Source: Pseudomonas sp. MYb327 (GTDB lineage Bacteria; Pseudomonadota; Gammaproteobacteria; Pseudomonadales; Pseudomonadaceae). From it: a stretch of 64,000 nt of DNA. Of the stretch, positions 34,703 through 42,800 are shown piece after piece. The translations under genes and the position numbers were made by a program. The notes beneath the pieces were generated by a model, which saw only the letters and a program-made list of their open reading frames with translations, made no database searches and was not told the DNA's origin. The stretch spans positions 2,928,001-2,992,000 of the forward strand of contig NZ_CP159258.1 of assembly GCF_040438925.1 (NCBI RefSeq), read 5' to 3'. Each line of letters starts with the position of its first letter. Position 1 is the stretch's first letter.

Positions 34703-36157
34703 ATGCAGACCTTTCAAGTGCTAATCATCGGCAGCGGTTTCGGTGGCCAGTGTGCGGCGGTCAATTTGCTCAAGGCAGGAATCACCGACTTCCGTCTGTT
34801 GGAACGGCGGGACTTCTTCGGTGGCACCTGGTGCCAGAACACTTATCCCGGCGCGGCGGTTGACGTGCCCTCGCCGCTGTACTCGTTGTCTTTCGCCCCT
34901 TATCGATGGACGCAGATGTTCGCCGAACAGGCCGAACTGCATCGCTACACCGGCTACGTGGTGGAGCACTTCGGTCTGCGCGACCGGGTGGAACTGGAGG
35001 CCAATGTCGAACGGATCGAATGGGACGCCGAAGGCAAACGCTGGGCTGTTCACACCGCCGGCAAAGGCACGTTTCATGCGCAATTCCTGATCAACGCCAC
35101 AGGACCACTGAGCCAACCGGTGACCCCACACTTCAAAGGCCAGGAACGCTTCCAGGGCAAGAGCTTTCATACCAACAATTGGGATCACTCCTACGATTAC
35201 CGGAAAAAACGCGTGGCCATCGTCGGCAGCGGCGCCAGTGCAGCCCAGGTGATTCCGGCGATTGCCCCGGTCGTCGAGCACCTGCATGTGTTCCAGCGCA
35301 CGCCGCATTGGGTGTTGCCCCGGGCCGACCGTACGTTCGGCCGCTTCCAACGCTGGTTGCTGGGATTGAAACCGGCCTACACGCTGCTGCGCTGGATGAT
35401 TTACTGGCAATTCGAAACCCGGGTGATTGCTTTCAAATATTCGAAACCGGCTGTGCGCATGGTCCAGCATCAGGCGCTGCGGTTTATCAAGCGCCAAGTT
35501 CCGGACGCCGAACTGCGGCGAAAACTGACGCCGGACTACACCATCGGCTGCAAGCGGGTGATTCTGTCGAGCACGCTGTATCCGGCACTGGGTCGCAGCA
35601 ACGTGACATTGCACAGCCGCGAACAGGGCATCGGCGAAATCGATGAAACCGGGCTCGTCATGCAGGACGGCCAGCATGTCGATCTCGACCTGATTGTGTG
35701 GTCCACCGGTTACGACGCCACCGACGGGGTAATTTCCTACCCGGTCACCGGCAAAAACGGCACACAATTGCGAAATGTCTGGGCCGAGTATCCGCGGGCG
35801 TACCTCGGCACGAGCCTGCCGGACTTCCCCAATCTCTTTATCGTCACCGGCCCGAACACCGGAATCGGCCACACATCGGCGCTGTTCATCATCGAATCGC
35901 AGATGAATTACATCCTCGACTGTATTCGCACGTTAAAAACACAAGGTTTGCGCAGCATCGAAGTTCGCCCCGAGGCAGAACGTACCTACACTGAAATGAT
36001 CCATAGAGAAATGGAACGTACCGTGTGGAAGTCTGGAGGCTGCCACAGTTGGTATCAAAGCAAGAGCGGTCATGTGATTGCCATGTTTCCGGGGTTCAGT
36101 TTCAGCTTTCATCGCTTGACCCGAGCCCTGAAACCCGCCGATCACATTTTGTCTTGA
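34703..36157 (+). CDS. Flavin-containing Baeyer-Villiger monooxygenase
   Basis: 484 aa. The FAD Rossmann motif is IIGSGFGGQCAAVNL (residues ~8-22) and the NADPH motif is VAIVGSGASAAQVIPAI (171-187). Between them the type I BVMO fingerprint F-x-G-x3-H-x3-W-[P/D] is exact: F150, G152, H156, W160, D161. BVMOs insert oxygen beside a ketone to form esters or lactones. The alpha/beta hydrolase gene begins 22 bp downstream, so the ester product could be hydrolysed by its partner. The ribosome site AAGGAGGCCC precedes the ATG. Confidence 0.92.
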   Translation: MQTFQVLIIGSGFGGQCAAVNLLKAGITDFRLLERRDFFGGTWCQNTYPGAAVDVPSPLYSLSFAPYRWTQMFAEQAELHRYTGYVVEHFGLRDRVELEANVERIEWDAEGKRWAVHTAGKGTFHAQFLINATGPLSQPVTPHFKGQERFQGKSFHTNNWDHSYDYRKKRVAIVGSGASAAQVIPAIAPVVEHLHVFQRTPHWVLPRADRTFGRFQRWLLGLKPAYTLLRWMIYWQFETRVIAFKYSKPAVRMVQHQALRFIKRQVPDAELRRKLTPDYTIGCKRVILSSTLYPALGRSNVTLHSREQGIGEIDETGLVMQDGQHVDLDLIVWSTGYDATDGVISYPVTGKNGTQLRNVWAEYPRAYLGTSLPDFPNLFIVTGPNTGIGHTSALFIIESQMNYILDCIRTLKTQGLRSIEVRPEAERTYTEMIHREMERTVWKSGGCHSWYQSKSGHVIAMFPGFSFSFHRLTRALKPADHILS

Positions 36158-36179
36158 ACCGTTAGAAGGAAGACGCCTG

Positions 36180-37136
36180 ATGCTCCTATTGGTTGTCGCA
36201 ATCGCGGTTTTCGCAGCCTGGAGCTGGTTAAGCTATCCAGCGATCGGGTACTGGATCTATGACTTGAGCGTGGCCACCGAAGCCAAGCTGTACAAACTGC
36301 ACAAAATTGTCGTGCCCATTTCGGAAATGACGGTTTCAACCTGGCAAGGCGGGCCGTATGAAGCGTCGAGCAACGTCTTGATGCTGCACGGCTTCAGCGC
36401 CGACAAAAACCTCTGGCTGCGCTTTGCCCGGCATTTTGTCGGCAACTATCGGGTAATCATTCCCGACATCGCCGGCCATGGTGAAACCGGCTTCAAGGCT
36501 GGCGGCGGCTATGACATTGCGTTGCAGGCCAAGCGAATGATTCAGCTGCTCGACGTCTGTGGTGTCGACAAAGTGCACGTGATTGGCAACTCGATGGGCG
36601 GCTACATCGCCGCCTGGCTCGCGGCCAACTATCCGGAGCGGATCGTCTCGGTCGCCCTGTTCGACCCGGCGGGCGTCGCCTCGCCGGAGCCCAGTGATCT
36701 GGAGCGACATTTGGCCAAGGGCCACAACCCGTTCCTGATCAATTCACGGGAGGAATTCAAATATTTCTACGCCATGACCATGGCCGAGCCACCGTGGATG
36801 CCCCGCGTGGTGCTGGACGCCATTGCCCATCGCTATGAACAGTCACGGGACGAACTGGAAGAAATCTTCCGGGATTTTCGCGCCAGCCCCCCCATGGAAT
36901 CGAAACTTCCGGAGATCAAGGCGCCGGCGCTGTTGCTGTGGGGGCGCAAGGATCGCTTGATCGATGTCAGCAGCGTGGCCATCTGGAGCAAAGGCATCGC
37001 CGATCTGCGTGTGGAAATATGGGAAGGCATCGGCCATATGCCGATGCTTGAAGCGCCTGCCGGTTCGGCGCGCCTGTATCGGGAGTTTTTGGCATCCCTG
37101 CGCTCGGAGAGCCCACAGGATCAACGACTGCATTGA
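36180..37136 (+). CDS. Membrane-anchored alpha/beta hydrolase paired with the BVMO
   Basis: 318 aa. An N-terminal hydrophobic segment (LLLVVAIAVFAAWSWL) anchors or exports it. The hydrolase core has oxyanion motif MLHGFSADKNLWL, nucleophile elbow IGNSMGGYIAAW (S138), acid near LLLWGRKDRLIDV and His in GIGHMPMLE. The close coupling to the BVMO gene suggests that the two enzymes oxidise a ketone and then hydrolyse the ester. Stand-alone lipase activity is the alternative. Confidence 0.88.
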   Translation: MLLLVVAIAVFAAWSWLSYPAIGYWIYDLSVATEAKLYKLHKIVVPISEMTVSTWQGGPYEASSNVLMLHGFSADKNLWLRFARHFVGNYRVIIPDIAGHGETGFKAGGGYDIALQAKRMIQLLDVCGVDKVHVIGNSMGGYIAAWLAANYPERIVSVALFDPAGVASPEPSDLERHLAKGHNPFLINSREEFKYFYAMTMAEPPWMPRVVLDAIAHRYEQSRDELEEIFRDFRASPPMESKLPEIKAPALLLWGRKDRLIDVSSVAIWSKGIADLRVEIWEGIGHMPMLEAPAGSARLYREFLASLRSESPQDQRLH

Positions 37137-37240
37137 GGATGCAGTCGTTTGCAGAATGAAGTTCGTCAGAAACTTCGTTTGTCGGCAACGTTGAAGGCTG
37201 CGATCTTTTGCTCAACGTCACCGCGCCAGGAATTGTGTTC

Positions 37241-38617
37241 ATGAACCACCCGAACTTCGTCAGCCCCGACCTGATCCGTCAACGCTTCTCCAAAGCGATG
37301 TCCGACATGTACCGCGAAGAGGTGCCGCTGTACGGCGCGCTGATGGAGTTGGTGGAACAGACCAACCGTCACGTGCTGGAAAGCGATCCGCAAGTCGCCC
37401 GGCAGTTGAACAGCACCGGCGAAATCGAGCGTCTAGACCTCGAGCGTCACGGCGCGATCCGGGTCGGCACGGCCGCTGAACTGGCGACCCTCGCCCGCCT
37501 GTTCGCCGTGATGGGCATGCAGCCGGTGGGTTATTACGACCTGACGCCGGCCGGAGTGCCGGTGCACTCAACAGCATTTCGTGCCGTGCATGAATCGGCG
37601 TTGCAGATCAGCCCATTCCGGGTGTTCACCTCACTGCTGCGCCTGGAGCTGATCGAAGACCTGGAACTGCGCGCCTTTGCCCAGTCGGCATTGGACCAGC
37701 GTTCGATCTTCACCCCCGACGCGCTCACGCTCATCGACCGCGCTGAAACCAATGGCGGGCTTACCGAGCAAGAGGCTGAAGCGTTCGTCAAACAGGCACT
37801 GGAAACCTTCCGCTGGCATCACAGCGCCACGGTCACCGCCGAGCAATACCAGCAACTCAGCGCCCAACATCGGCTGATTGCCGATGTCGTGGCGTTCAAA
37901 GGCCCGCACATCAATCACCTGACGCCGCGCACCCTGGACATCGACATTGTCCAGGCGCAAATGCCTGTCCACGGCATCACGCCCAAAGCGGTGATCGAAG
38001 GCCCGCCGCGCCGTCAATGCCCGATCCTGCTGCGCCAGACCAGTTTCAAGGCGCTCGACGAACCGATTGCGTTCACTGACCAGGCCGACACTCGTGGCAG
38101 CCACAGCGCCCGTTTCGGTGAAATCGAACAACGCGGCGCCGCCCTTACACCCAAAGGCCGAGCGCTTTACGACCGATTGCTCAATGCCGCACGAGATGAA
38201 CTCAAGGACTTCCCCAACGAAGCCAACGCCGCACGCTACAACGCTCTGATGACACAGCACTTCAGCGAATTTCCCGACACCTACGAAGGCATGCGCCAGC
38301 AGGAACTGGCGTACTTTCGCTATTTCGTGACGGAAAAAGGATTGGCGGCCCATGAACTGAAAACCGCGACGCTGGAAGATCTGCTCAGCGGCGGTTATCT
38401 GCGGGTTGAACCGTTGGTGTACGAAGATTTTCTGCCCGTCAGTGCTGCGGGGATTTTTCAGTCAAACCTGGGGGATGCCGCACAAACCCACTATGGCGTG
38501 CATTCCAACCAGCAAGCGTTTGAAAAGGCCTTGGGGCGTTCGACGATTGATGAGTTGGAGTTGTATGCAGAGACCCAGCGACGTTCGATCGAGCAGTGCT
38601 TCGCCGCACTACGTTAG
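37241..38617 (+). CDS. hglS: 2-oxoadipate dioxygenase/decarboxylase HglS (DUF1338, YdcJ type)
   Basis: 458 aa from the ATG at 37241. HglS converts 2-oxoadipate to D-2-hydroxyglutarate in D-lysine catabolism with Fe(II) and O2. With this start, the residues reported for the P. putida enzyme fall at the same numbers: H70 and R74 in LERHGAIR, H226 in GPHINHLTPR, E294 in RFGEIEQRG. That supports both function and start. The rest matches DUF1338 (PVGYYDLTPAGVPVHSTAFR; YVEDFLPVSAAGIF-like end). It is monocistronic and no other lysine genes are near. Confidence 0.93.
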   Translation: MNHPNFVSPDLIRQRFSKAMSDMYREEVPLYGALMELVEQTNRHVLESDPQVARQLNSTGEIERLDLERHGAIRVGTAAELATLARLFAVMGMQPVGYYDLTPAGVPVHSTAFRAVHESALQISPFRVFTSLLRLELIEDLELRAFAQSALDQRSIFTPDALTLIDRAETNGGLTEQEAEAFVKQALETFRWHHSATVTAEQYQQLSAQHRLIADVVAFKGPHINHLTPRTLDIDIVQAQMPVHGITPKAVIEGPPRRQCPILLRQTSFKALDEPIAFTDQADTRGSHSARFGEIEQRGAALTPKGRALYDRLLNAARDELKDFPNEANAARYNALMTQHFSEFPDTYEGMRQQELAYFRYFVTEKGLAAHELKTATLEDLLSGGYLRVEPLVYEDFLPVSAAGIFQSNLGDAAQTHYGVHSNQQAFEKALGRSTIDELELYAETQRRSIEQCFAALR

Positions 38618-38630
38618 TCCGCCACAGAAC

Positions 38631-38699
38631 TGTAGGAGCCTCGCTCGCCAGCGATAGCGATTTCACGTCCGCCATCGCCGGCAAGCCGGGCTCCTACAG
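38631..38699. repeat. REPIN with variant cores
   Basis: TGTAGGAGCCTCGCTCGCCAGCG and CGCCGGCAAGCCGGGCTCCTACAG form an imperfect inverted pair between convergent hglS and the DJ-1/PfpI gene. Confidence 0.82.
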
Positions 38700-38707
38700 G
38701 ATTGCGT

Positions 38708-39385
38708 CTACTTCAATTTCGCCAATAACGCTTCAGCCGCAGCTTGCGACGAAGCCGGATTCTGCCCGGTCAGCAACAGGCCGTCGGTGAGCACGTAGCT
38801 CGCCCAATCAGGCCCCTTTGAAAAAATCCCGCCCTTGGCCTTGAGCTCGTCTTCCACCAGAAACGGCACGACCTTGGTCAATTGCACTGCTTCTTCTTCG
38901 CTGTTGGTGAAACCCGTGACCTTCTTGCCTTTGACCAACGGCTGGCCGTCCGCACCCTTGGCATGACGCAGCACACCCGGTGCGTGGCAAACGGCGGCGA
39001 CCGGCTTGCCCGCGTTGTAAAACGCTTCGATGAGTGCAATGGACTGCTTGTCTTCGGCCAGGTCCCAAAGCGGGCCATGTCCGCCGGGATAGAACACTGC
39101 GTCGTAATCCCCGGCTTTCACCGTGCCCAACTGGACGGTCGACGCCAATGCGGATTGTGCCGCCGGGTCCTTGCGGAAGCGCTCGGTGGCTTCGGTTTGC
39201 GCATCCGGCTCGTCGCTTTTCGGGTCCAGCGGTGGCTGACCGCCCTTGGGCGAGGCAAGGGTCAACTGAGCGCCAGCGTCCTTGAAGGCGAAATACGGCG
39301 CTGCGAATTCTTCCAGCCAGAATCCGGTTTTCTTACCGGTGTTACCCAATTGATCGTGGGACGTTAAAACCATCAGGATTTTCAT
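38708..39385 (-). CDS. DJ-1/PfpI family protein (type 1 glutamine amidotransferase-like)
   Basis: 225 aa from the ATG at 39383-39385; a 53-codon upstream extension has no support. The nucleophile Cys is in PVAAVCHAPGVLRHA with the conserved Glu near the N-terminus (GFWLEEFAAPYFAF). Other family blocks are AVFYPGGHGPLWDL and KVTGFTNSEEEAVQLTKVVPFLVEDEL. Members of this size are Hsp31-like glyoxalase III or deglycase-type proteins against methylglyoxal. The gene is divergent from hcp across 328 bp. Confidence 0.88.
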   Translation of the reverse strand: MKILMVLTSHDQLGNTGKKTGFWLEEFAAPYFAFKDAGAQLTLASPKGGQPPLDPKSDEPDAQTEATERFRKDPAAQSALASTVQLGTVKAGDYDAVFYPGGHGPLWDLAEDKQSIALIEAFYNAGKPVAAVCHAPGVLRHAKGADGQPLVKGKKVTGFTNSEEEAVQLTKVVPFLVEDELKAKGGIFSKGPDWASYVLTDGLLLTGQNPASSQAAAEALLAKLK

Positions 39386-39433
39386 GTCGTCTTCACTCCG
39401 TCTCGGGACTGCGTTGGTGGCTTGTGGCCGTGA

Positions 39434-39555
39434 TGCGCAAAAACCTGCGCGATAATACTGGCGTAAGACCTTGGCACCGGGTTGATCGTTCGGCCTGCAA
39501 GGCCTTTCGACAAGGTGCGCAAAAGCCTGTCCTTGGTTGCGCAACTTTCTGCGCA
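39434..39555. promoter_or_regulatory. Paired TGCGCA boxes upstream of hcp
   Basis: TGCGCA-N6-TGCGCG lies at 39434-39451 and TGCGCA-N6-TGCGCA at 39538-39555, with a single TGCGCA at 39516-39521. Within each pair the half-sites are 12 bp apart. They sit about 75-195 bp upstream of the sigma-54-like promoter, the usual distance for an enhancer-binding protein. The activator is not in the window as far as I can tell. Confidence 0.5.
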
Positions 39556-39628
39556 GATACAGATGGATTTTGGCGGTGAAACCTATGAAAAATCAGCCAA
39601 TTGCCTGATCGCTATAGCTTTCAGGCTT

Positions 39629-39645
39629 TTGGCACGGACCTTGTT
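39629..39645 (+). promoter_or_regulatory. Sigma-54-like promoter of hcp
   Basis: TTGGCACGGACCTTGTT matches the consensus TTGGCACG-N4-TTGCW except that the -12 GC is GT. The -24 GG (39631-39632) and the -12 G are correctly spaced. Transcription would begin near 39656, about 58 nt before the hcp ATG. Sigma-54 control of orphan hcp genes is known in other pseudomonads. Confidence 0.6.
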
Positions 39646-39713
39646 AACAGTCAGGCCCCCGCTGAGCGATATGGCCCTCGGGCGCATCATTTACTTTAGC
39701 AAGGAGAGCATCC

Positions 39714-40229
39714 ATGGCTACACCCGCGTACATGTCCGTCACTGGTGAAATACAAGGTTTGATCACTAAAGACGCATTCACTCAAGACTCGGTTGGCAAC
39801 ATCTATCAAGAGGGTCATAAGGACGAAGTCCTGGTACAGGCGTTCAGCCATGAGGTGACCATTCCCCGAGACCCGCAGTCCGGCCAACCCACGGGGCAGC
39901 GCGTTCACAAACCCATGGTCGTTACCAAAGTGCTCGACAAGGCCTCGCCTTTGCTGCTGCGCGCCCTGACTGCCGGGGAATTGATTACCAATGTCGAAAT
40001 CAAGTGGTATCGCACCAAGTCCGGCGCTCAGGAACACTACTACACCACCACCCTTGAAGATGCCGTTATCGTTCATATCAAGGACTACATGCACAACTGT
40101 CAGGACCCTGCCAATGGACACTTCACCCACTTGGAAGATGTGCACTTCAGCTATCGGAAGATAACCTGGACTCACGTTGCTTCCGGTACTTCGGGTTCCG
40201 ATGATTGGCGCTCTCCAATCGCAGGATAA
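39714..40229 (+). CDS. hcp: Hcp family type VI secretion tube/effector protein
   Basis: 171 aa. Hcp forms the hexameric rings of the T6SS tube and carries small effectors in its lumen. The family pattern is complete: AYMSVTGEIQGLITKDAF at the N-terminus, a basic-hydrophobic middle (VVTKVLDKASPLLLRALTAGE), YYTTTLEDAVIVHI and HLEDVHFSYRKITWTH at the end. No VgrG, PAAR or T6SS core genes are adjacent, so it is an orphan hcp, likely serving a system elsewhere. The ATG has AAGGAGAG 6 nt upstream. A 40-codon frame follows 76 bp downstream. Confidence 0.93.
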   Translation: MATPAYMSVTGEIQGLITKDAFTQDSVGNIYQEGHKDEVLVQAFSHEVTIPRDPQSGQPTGQRVHKPMVVTKVLDKASPLLLRALTAGELITNVEIKWYRTKSGAQEHYYTTTLEDAVIVHIKDYMHNCQDPANGHFTHLEDVHFSYRKITWTHVASGTSGSDDWRSPIAG

Positions 40230-40305
40230 TTCTGCGCGAACGACAATAGATATCGGCCAGCTCTGCTGGTCGATTTAGTTTGTGAGGTTTAAAAAAGGAA
40301 AAGGC

Positions 40306-40428
40306 ATGCTGAATAACGAGAGTTCGCCCAGTGCAAAGACCTCGGCATTCCATGCACTGGTAAAGAGCCCTGACACTGGACGAACGGGGCGCATTTTAAA
40401 TGAAGTCGCTGAAGAAGTCCGCGTCTGA
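40306..40428 (+). CDS. Possible small protein downstream of hcp, 40 aa
   Basis: The ATG at 40306 is preceded by AAAAAAGGAAAAGG, a strong purine-rich ribosome site, and the frame runs 40 codons to TGA 40426-40428. The peptide (MLNNESSPSAKTSAFHALVK...) is soluble and lacks cysteines or signal. Genes just after hcp are often Hcp-dependent effectors or immunity proteins. It could be a small cargo, the surviving 5' end of a lost effector gene, or chance. Its base composition is lower in GC than its neighbours, which suggests acquisition. Confidence 0.4.
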   Translation: MLNNESSPSAKTSAFHALVKSPDTGRTGRILNEVAEEVRV

Positions 40429-40517
40429 AACATGAAATTTGCAGATACATCCTCTGTCGATTGCCGCTTGATAACTCTTCAGATCGAGCGAAAAAAACCA
40501 CCAGCGAAAACAAGGAA

Positions 40518-40558
40518 ATTGATTAACCCAATACAAAAACTGTACAGGGTTAATCAAT
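40518..40558. terminator. Bidirectional hairpin between hcp unit and the convergent gene
   Basis: ATTGATTAACCC (40518-40529) pairs perfectly with GGGTTAATCAAT (40547-40558) across a 17-base loop. AT-rich flanks on both sides make it a plausible terminator for the converging transcripts, although no long T-run follows. Confidence 0.55.
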
Positions 40559-40574
40559 AACCAAAACTAAAAAA

Positions 40575-41156
40575 TCAACTTCCGGATTTGCTGGTCACCT
40601 GCAGGAAATCGGTATACGTCACGTAGACGCTTTGCCCAACTTTCAGGTCCTTAAGCTTCGCTTGAATTTCCGGTTTATCGACAGTGATGGTTTTGCTCTC
40701 CCCCTTCGGATTCTCAAAGGTGACCTGGTTTTTCTTCACATCGATTGCGGTGATTTTCAGCTGGACTTGTATCTGACGATACGCTTCGCCGCCAGGGGCG
40801 CTACCCGGTGCGTTGCGAGCTTCACCGACGCCTTCCGTAGTGCCTGGCAAGCCTTTGTCGACATCGGTGTCGAGGTAGGCCGCGACAGAGCGGGCGACTT
40901 TGATGTCGACCTGATCGCCCGTTTTCAGGTTGCCGAGGTTTTTCGCCTTATCGGTCAATTGAAAATGGACCTCGCGACCGTCCGGCCCCTTAAGAACAAC
41001 TTGGTGCTTGGCGGCATCGACTGAAACGACAGTGGCAGTGATCTGATCAGCTTCCACGACGGCGGACAACGGAATGTCTGCTGCAACGGCGCTAAAACTG
41101 GCGGCGGACAGCAAGGTGGCGAGTGTGACGGCTTTGGTCAGTGCGTGAAGTTTCAT
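40575..41156 (-). CDS. Exported protein of unknown function
   Basis: 193 aa from the ATG at 41154-41156. A signal peptide (MKLHALTKAVTLATLLSAASFSAVAA) is followed by two similar beta-rich segments: ITATVVSVDAAKHQVVLKGPDG ... LGNLKTGDQVDIKV and IQVQLKITAIDVKKNQVTFENPKG ... LKDLKVGQSVYVTYTD. Each looks like an OB-type or DUF5666-like barrel, and together they form an internal duplication. It is probably periplasmic. Function is unknown. It is the last gene of a leftward group that begins with the ABC exporter. Confidence 0.75.
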   Translation of the reverse strand: MKLHALTKAVTLATLLSAASFSAVAADIPLSAVVEADQITATVVSVDAAKHQVVLKGPDGREVHFQLTDKAKNLGNLKTGDQVDIKVARSVAAYLDTDVDKGLPGTTEGVGEARNAPGSAPGGEAYRQIQVQLKITAIDVKKNQVTFENPKGESKTITVDKPEIQAKLKDLKVGQSVYVTYTDFLQVTSKSGS

Positions 41157-41242
41157 AGGCAGAACATTCCCTGTGATAAATGATGACAAACGGCGCTGAA
41201 ATGCGGGTTCAACACCGTGTGTCGAATGAGCATAGACGCTGA

Positions 41243-41410
41243 TCAGGGAGTGTTCGCAGTTTCTTGCGCGGTCGATTCGCCGCTCGCGGTGCCTTTGCCG
41301 CTTTCCTTGCGTCGGGTCGGGTCGGTGGGGCGCAGGGCGTCGTTGTCGCGCTCGGTTTCTCCGGGTGGCCGTGGCTCGTCGGGGTGTTCGGTATCGGGGG
41401 TGGGTTTCAT
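41243..41410 (-). CDS. Small hydrophilic protein, 55 aa
   Basis: ATG 41408-41410 to TGA 41243-41245, with GAGGAGAATGCTC directly upstream as ribosome site. The peptide (MKPTPDTEHPDEPRPPGETE...) is rich in Pro, Glu, Thr, Asp and Arg, and likely disordered. Similar short acidic/proline-rich proteins are widespread in Pseudomonas without known function. It starts 12 bp after the stop of the 80-aa gene, so the two are co-transcribed. Confidence 0.65.
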   Translation of the reverse strand: MKPTPDTEHPDEPRPPGETERDNDALRPTDPTRRKESGKGTASGESTAQETANTP

Positions 41411-41421
41411 GAGCATTCTCC

Positions 41422-41664
41422 TCAGGCTTCAGGATCATCGAGTTCCCGGGCAACGTTGATCGCCGGTGAATCTTTGTGGGACTGCTCCGCCTTGGCTTTG
41501 AGTCCCTGCCATTGTTCGAGGTCAATGGCGCCCTGCCCCAACAGATCGTCAGCCAGACGCTGCAAATCCATGAAGTAAGAGTCCGGGGACTGTTGCCAGT
41601 AGGCTTCGTCCTCAAACAGGCGCTGCCATGCGTCAAGGTCGGGCGGTGTGAGGTCTTCGCTCAT
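41422..41664 (-). CDS. Small soluble protein of unknown function, 80 aa
   Basis: 80 aa (MSEDLTPPDLDAWQRLFEDEAY...). It is acidic and helical (YFMDLQRLADDLLGQGAIDLEQWQGLKAKAEQ), with no signal peptide or cysteine. The start has CAGGAGCCCGCC upstream. It is followed after 11 bp by the 55-aa gene. No domain is recognised. Confidence 0.7.
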   Translation of the reverse strand: MSEDLTPPDLDAWQRLFEDEAYWQQSPDSYFMDLQRLADDLLGQGAIDLEQWQGLKAKAEQSHKDSPAINVARELDDPEA

Positions 41665-41726
41665 GGCGGGCTCCTGTCGCAGGGCTAATAGACTTAGGAG
41701 GACAGCGCTTTGCCGAGAGTTCCGAA

Positions 41727-42800
41727 TCAATACCCAGTCATTTCCAGATACCCCTGCCCGCCATGGCTGCCGCTCAAACGCACCGGCCCTTCCCAATAGG
41801 GAATGCGCAAATCCATCCAGGCATTGGGATTGAGGGCGTTGATGACGATATCGAGGTGTTTTCCGGGTATCTGGATCGACCAACGCACCGGCATCGAACG
41901 CCCGGCCACCTTCGCGGTGTCCTGGGGAGTGAGGCGGATATCGCCGGCCTTCAGCAGTTGCGTCTGGCCCTGGGCGTCGATCCACGTTCCCGTCAGGTAG
42001 GGTGCGCCGTCCTTTTGCCGCATGCGATAGAGCATCACCTGTTCGCCGCTGTCCAGGTGCAGGGAAAACCAGTCCCAACCGCTCTGGTTTGCGGTCAGCG
42101 GTTGACTGCTCCATTCACGGTCAAGCCACGCGGGGCCACTGACTTGAAACCGCTTGCCGTCAATTTCAAGCGTGCCACTGGCCTGAAAAAAAGGCTGGCT
42201 GTAGTAGTACGACGCCTGGCCTTGTTCGGATTTCTGACTGAAACCCTTGTCCCCTTGCAGCACCAGCGGCCGATTCGACGTCAGCCGCAATTGGTAGCTG
42301 AACGCCTTGTCGCGGGCACTGAGTTGCAGGTCGGCGAGAGGATCAGCTCCCGTGGCCTGACTACTGAAACGCCAGTCGTCGATCCACGCATTGAACGGCG
42401 TCAGGTTCACGCCGGCCTGTCCGACACCGCCTCGGGAATAACGCTCAGCACCGTGATGCACCGCATCCGACGTCACCGCCGCGTGGCCCAGCCAGATCGT
42501 CTGATTGCTCCAGCCTGCCTCCTCCGGTGTTGCTTTCAAGGCACTGCGAAACAACGTCCACTGTGCGCCGAACTCGCGGCCATGCTCATCCTTGAGGTTG
42601 GCGGTGACGTACCACCATTCGATGCGAAAGCCGTCATGAGCGCCGTGGTCCGCCGGAAAATCAAATACGCGCCCCGCCACCACCGGCGTAAACGCGGCAG
42701 CTTGATTGCCCAGGCCGGCGAAGCCCTTTTCATCCGGGGTCGATTGCTCACAACCGCCGAGCAACGCCAGCACCAGACAGACCCCGAGCTTAATCCTCAT
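41727..42800 (-). CDS. Lipocalin-like lipoprotein (AttH/CrtC family) of an ABC exporter operon
   Basis: 357 aa from the ATG at 42798-42800. The lipobox LALLGGC is at residues ~14-20, so it is a lipoprotein. The family signature is HDGFRIEWWYVTANLKDEHGREFGAQWTLFR and WLDREWSSQPL, typical of the AttH/CrtC hydroxyneurosporene synthase-like fold. Its start overlaps the permease 3' end by 11 bp. In many proteobacteria the same trio (MacB/LolCDE-like ATPase, FtsX permease, AttH-like lipoprotein) forms a conserved operon of unclear substrate, perhaps a lipid or hydrophobic compound. Confidence 0.88.
   Translation of the reverse strand: MRIKLGVCLVLALLGGCEQSTPDEKGFAGLGNQAAAFTPVVAGRVFDFPADHGAHDGFRIEWWYVTANLKDEHGREFGAQWTLFRSALKATPEEAGWSNQTIWLGHAAVTSDAVHHGAERYSRGGVGQAGVNLTPFNAWIDDWRFSSQATGADPLADLQLSARDKAFSYQLRLTSNRPLVLQGDKGFSQKSEQGQASYYYSQPFFQASGTLEIDGKRFQVSGPAWLDREWSSQPLTANQSGWDWFSLHLDSGEQVMLYRMRQKDGAPYLTGTWIDAQGQTQLLKAGDIRLTPQDTAKVAGRSMPVRWSIQIPGKHLDIVINALNPNAWMDLRIPYWEGPVRLSGSHGGQGYLEMTGY

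Noticed and set aside
39470..39495. Second sigma-54 promoter (TTGGCACCGGGTTGATC) upstream of hcp
   Set aside because: The -24 half matches, but there is no TTGC or GC at the -12 spacing.
39714..40229. Part of a type VI secretion cluster
   Set aside because: Only hcp is present; no VgrG, PAAR, sheath or baseplate genes were seen within the window.
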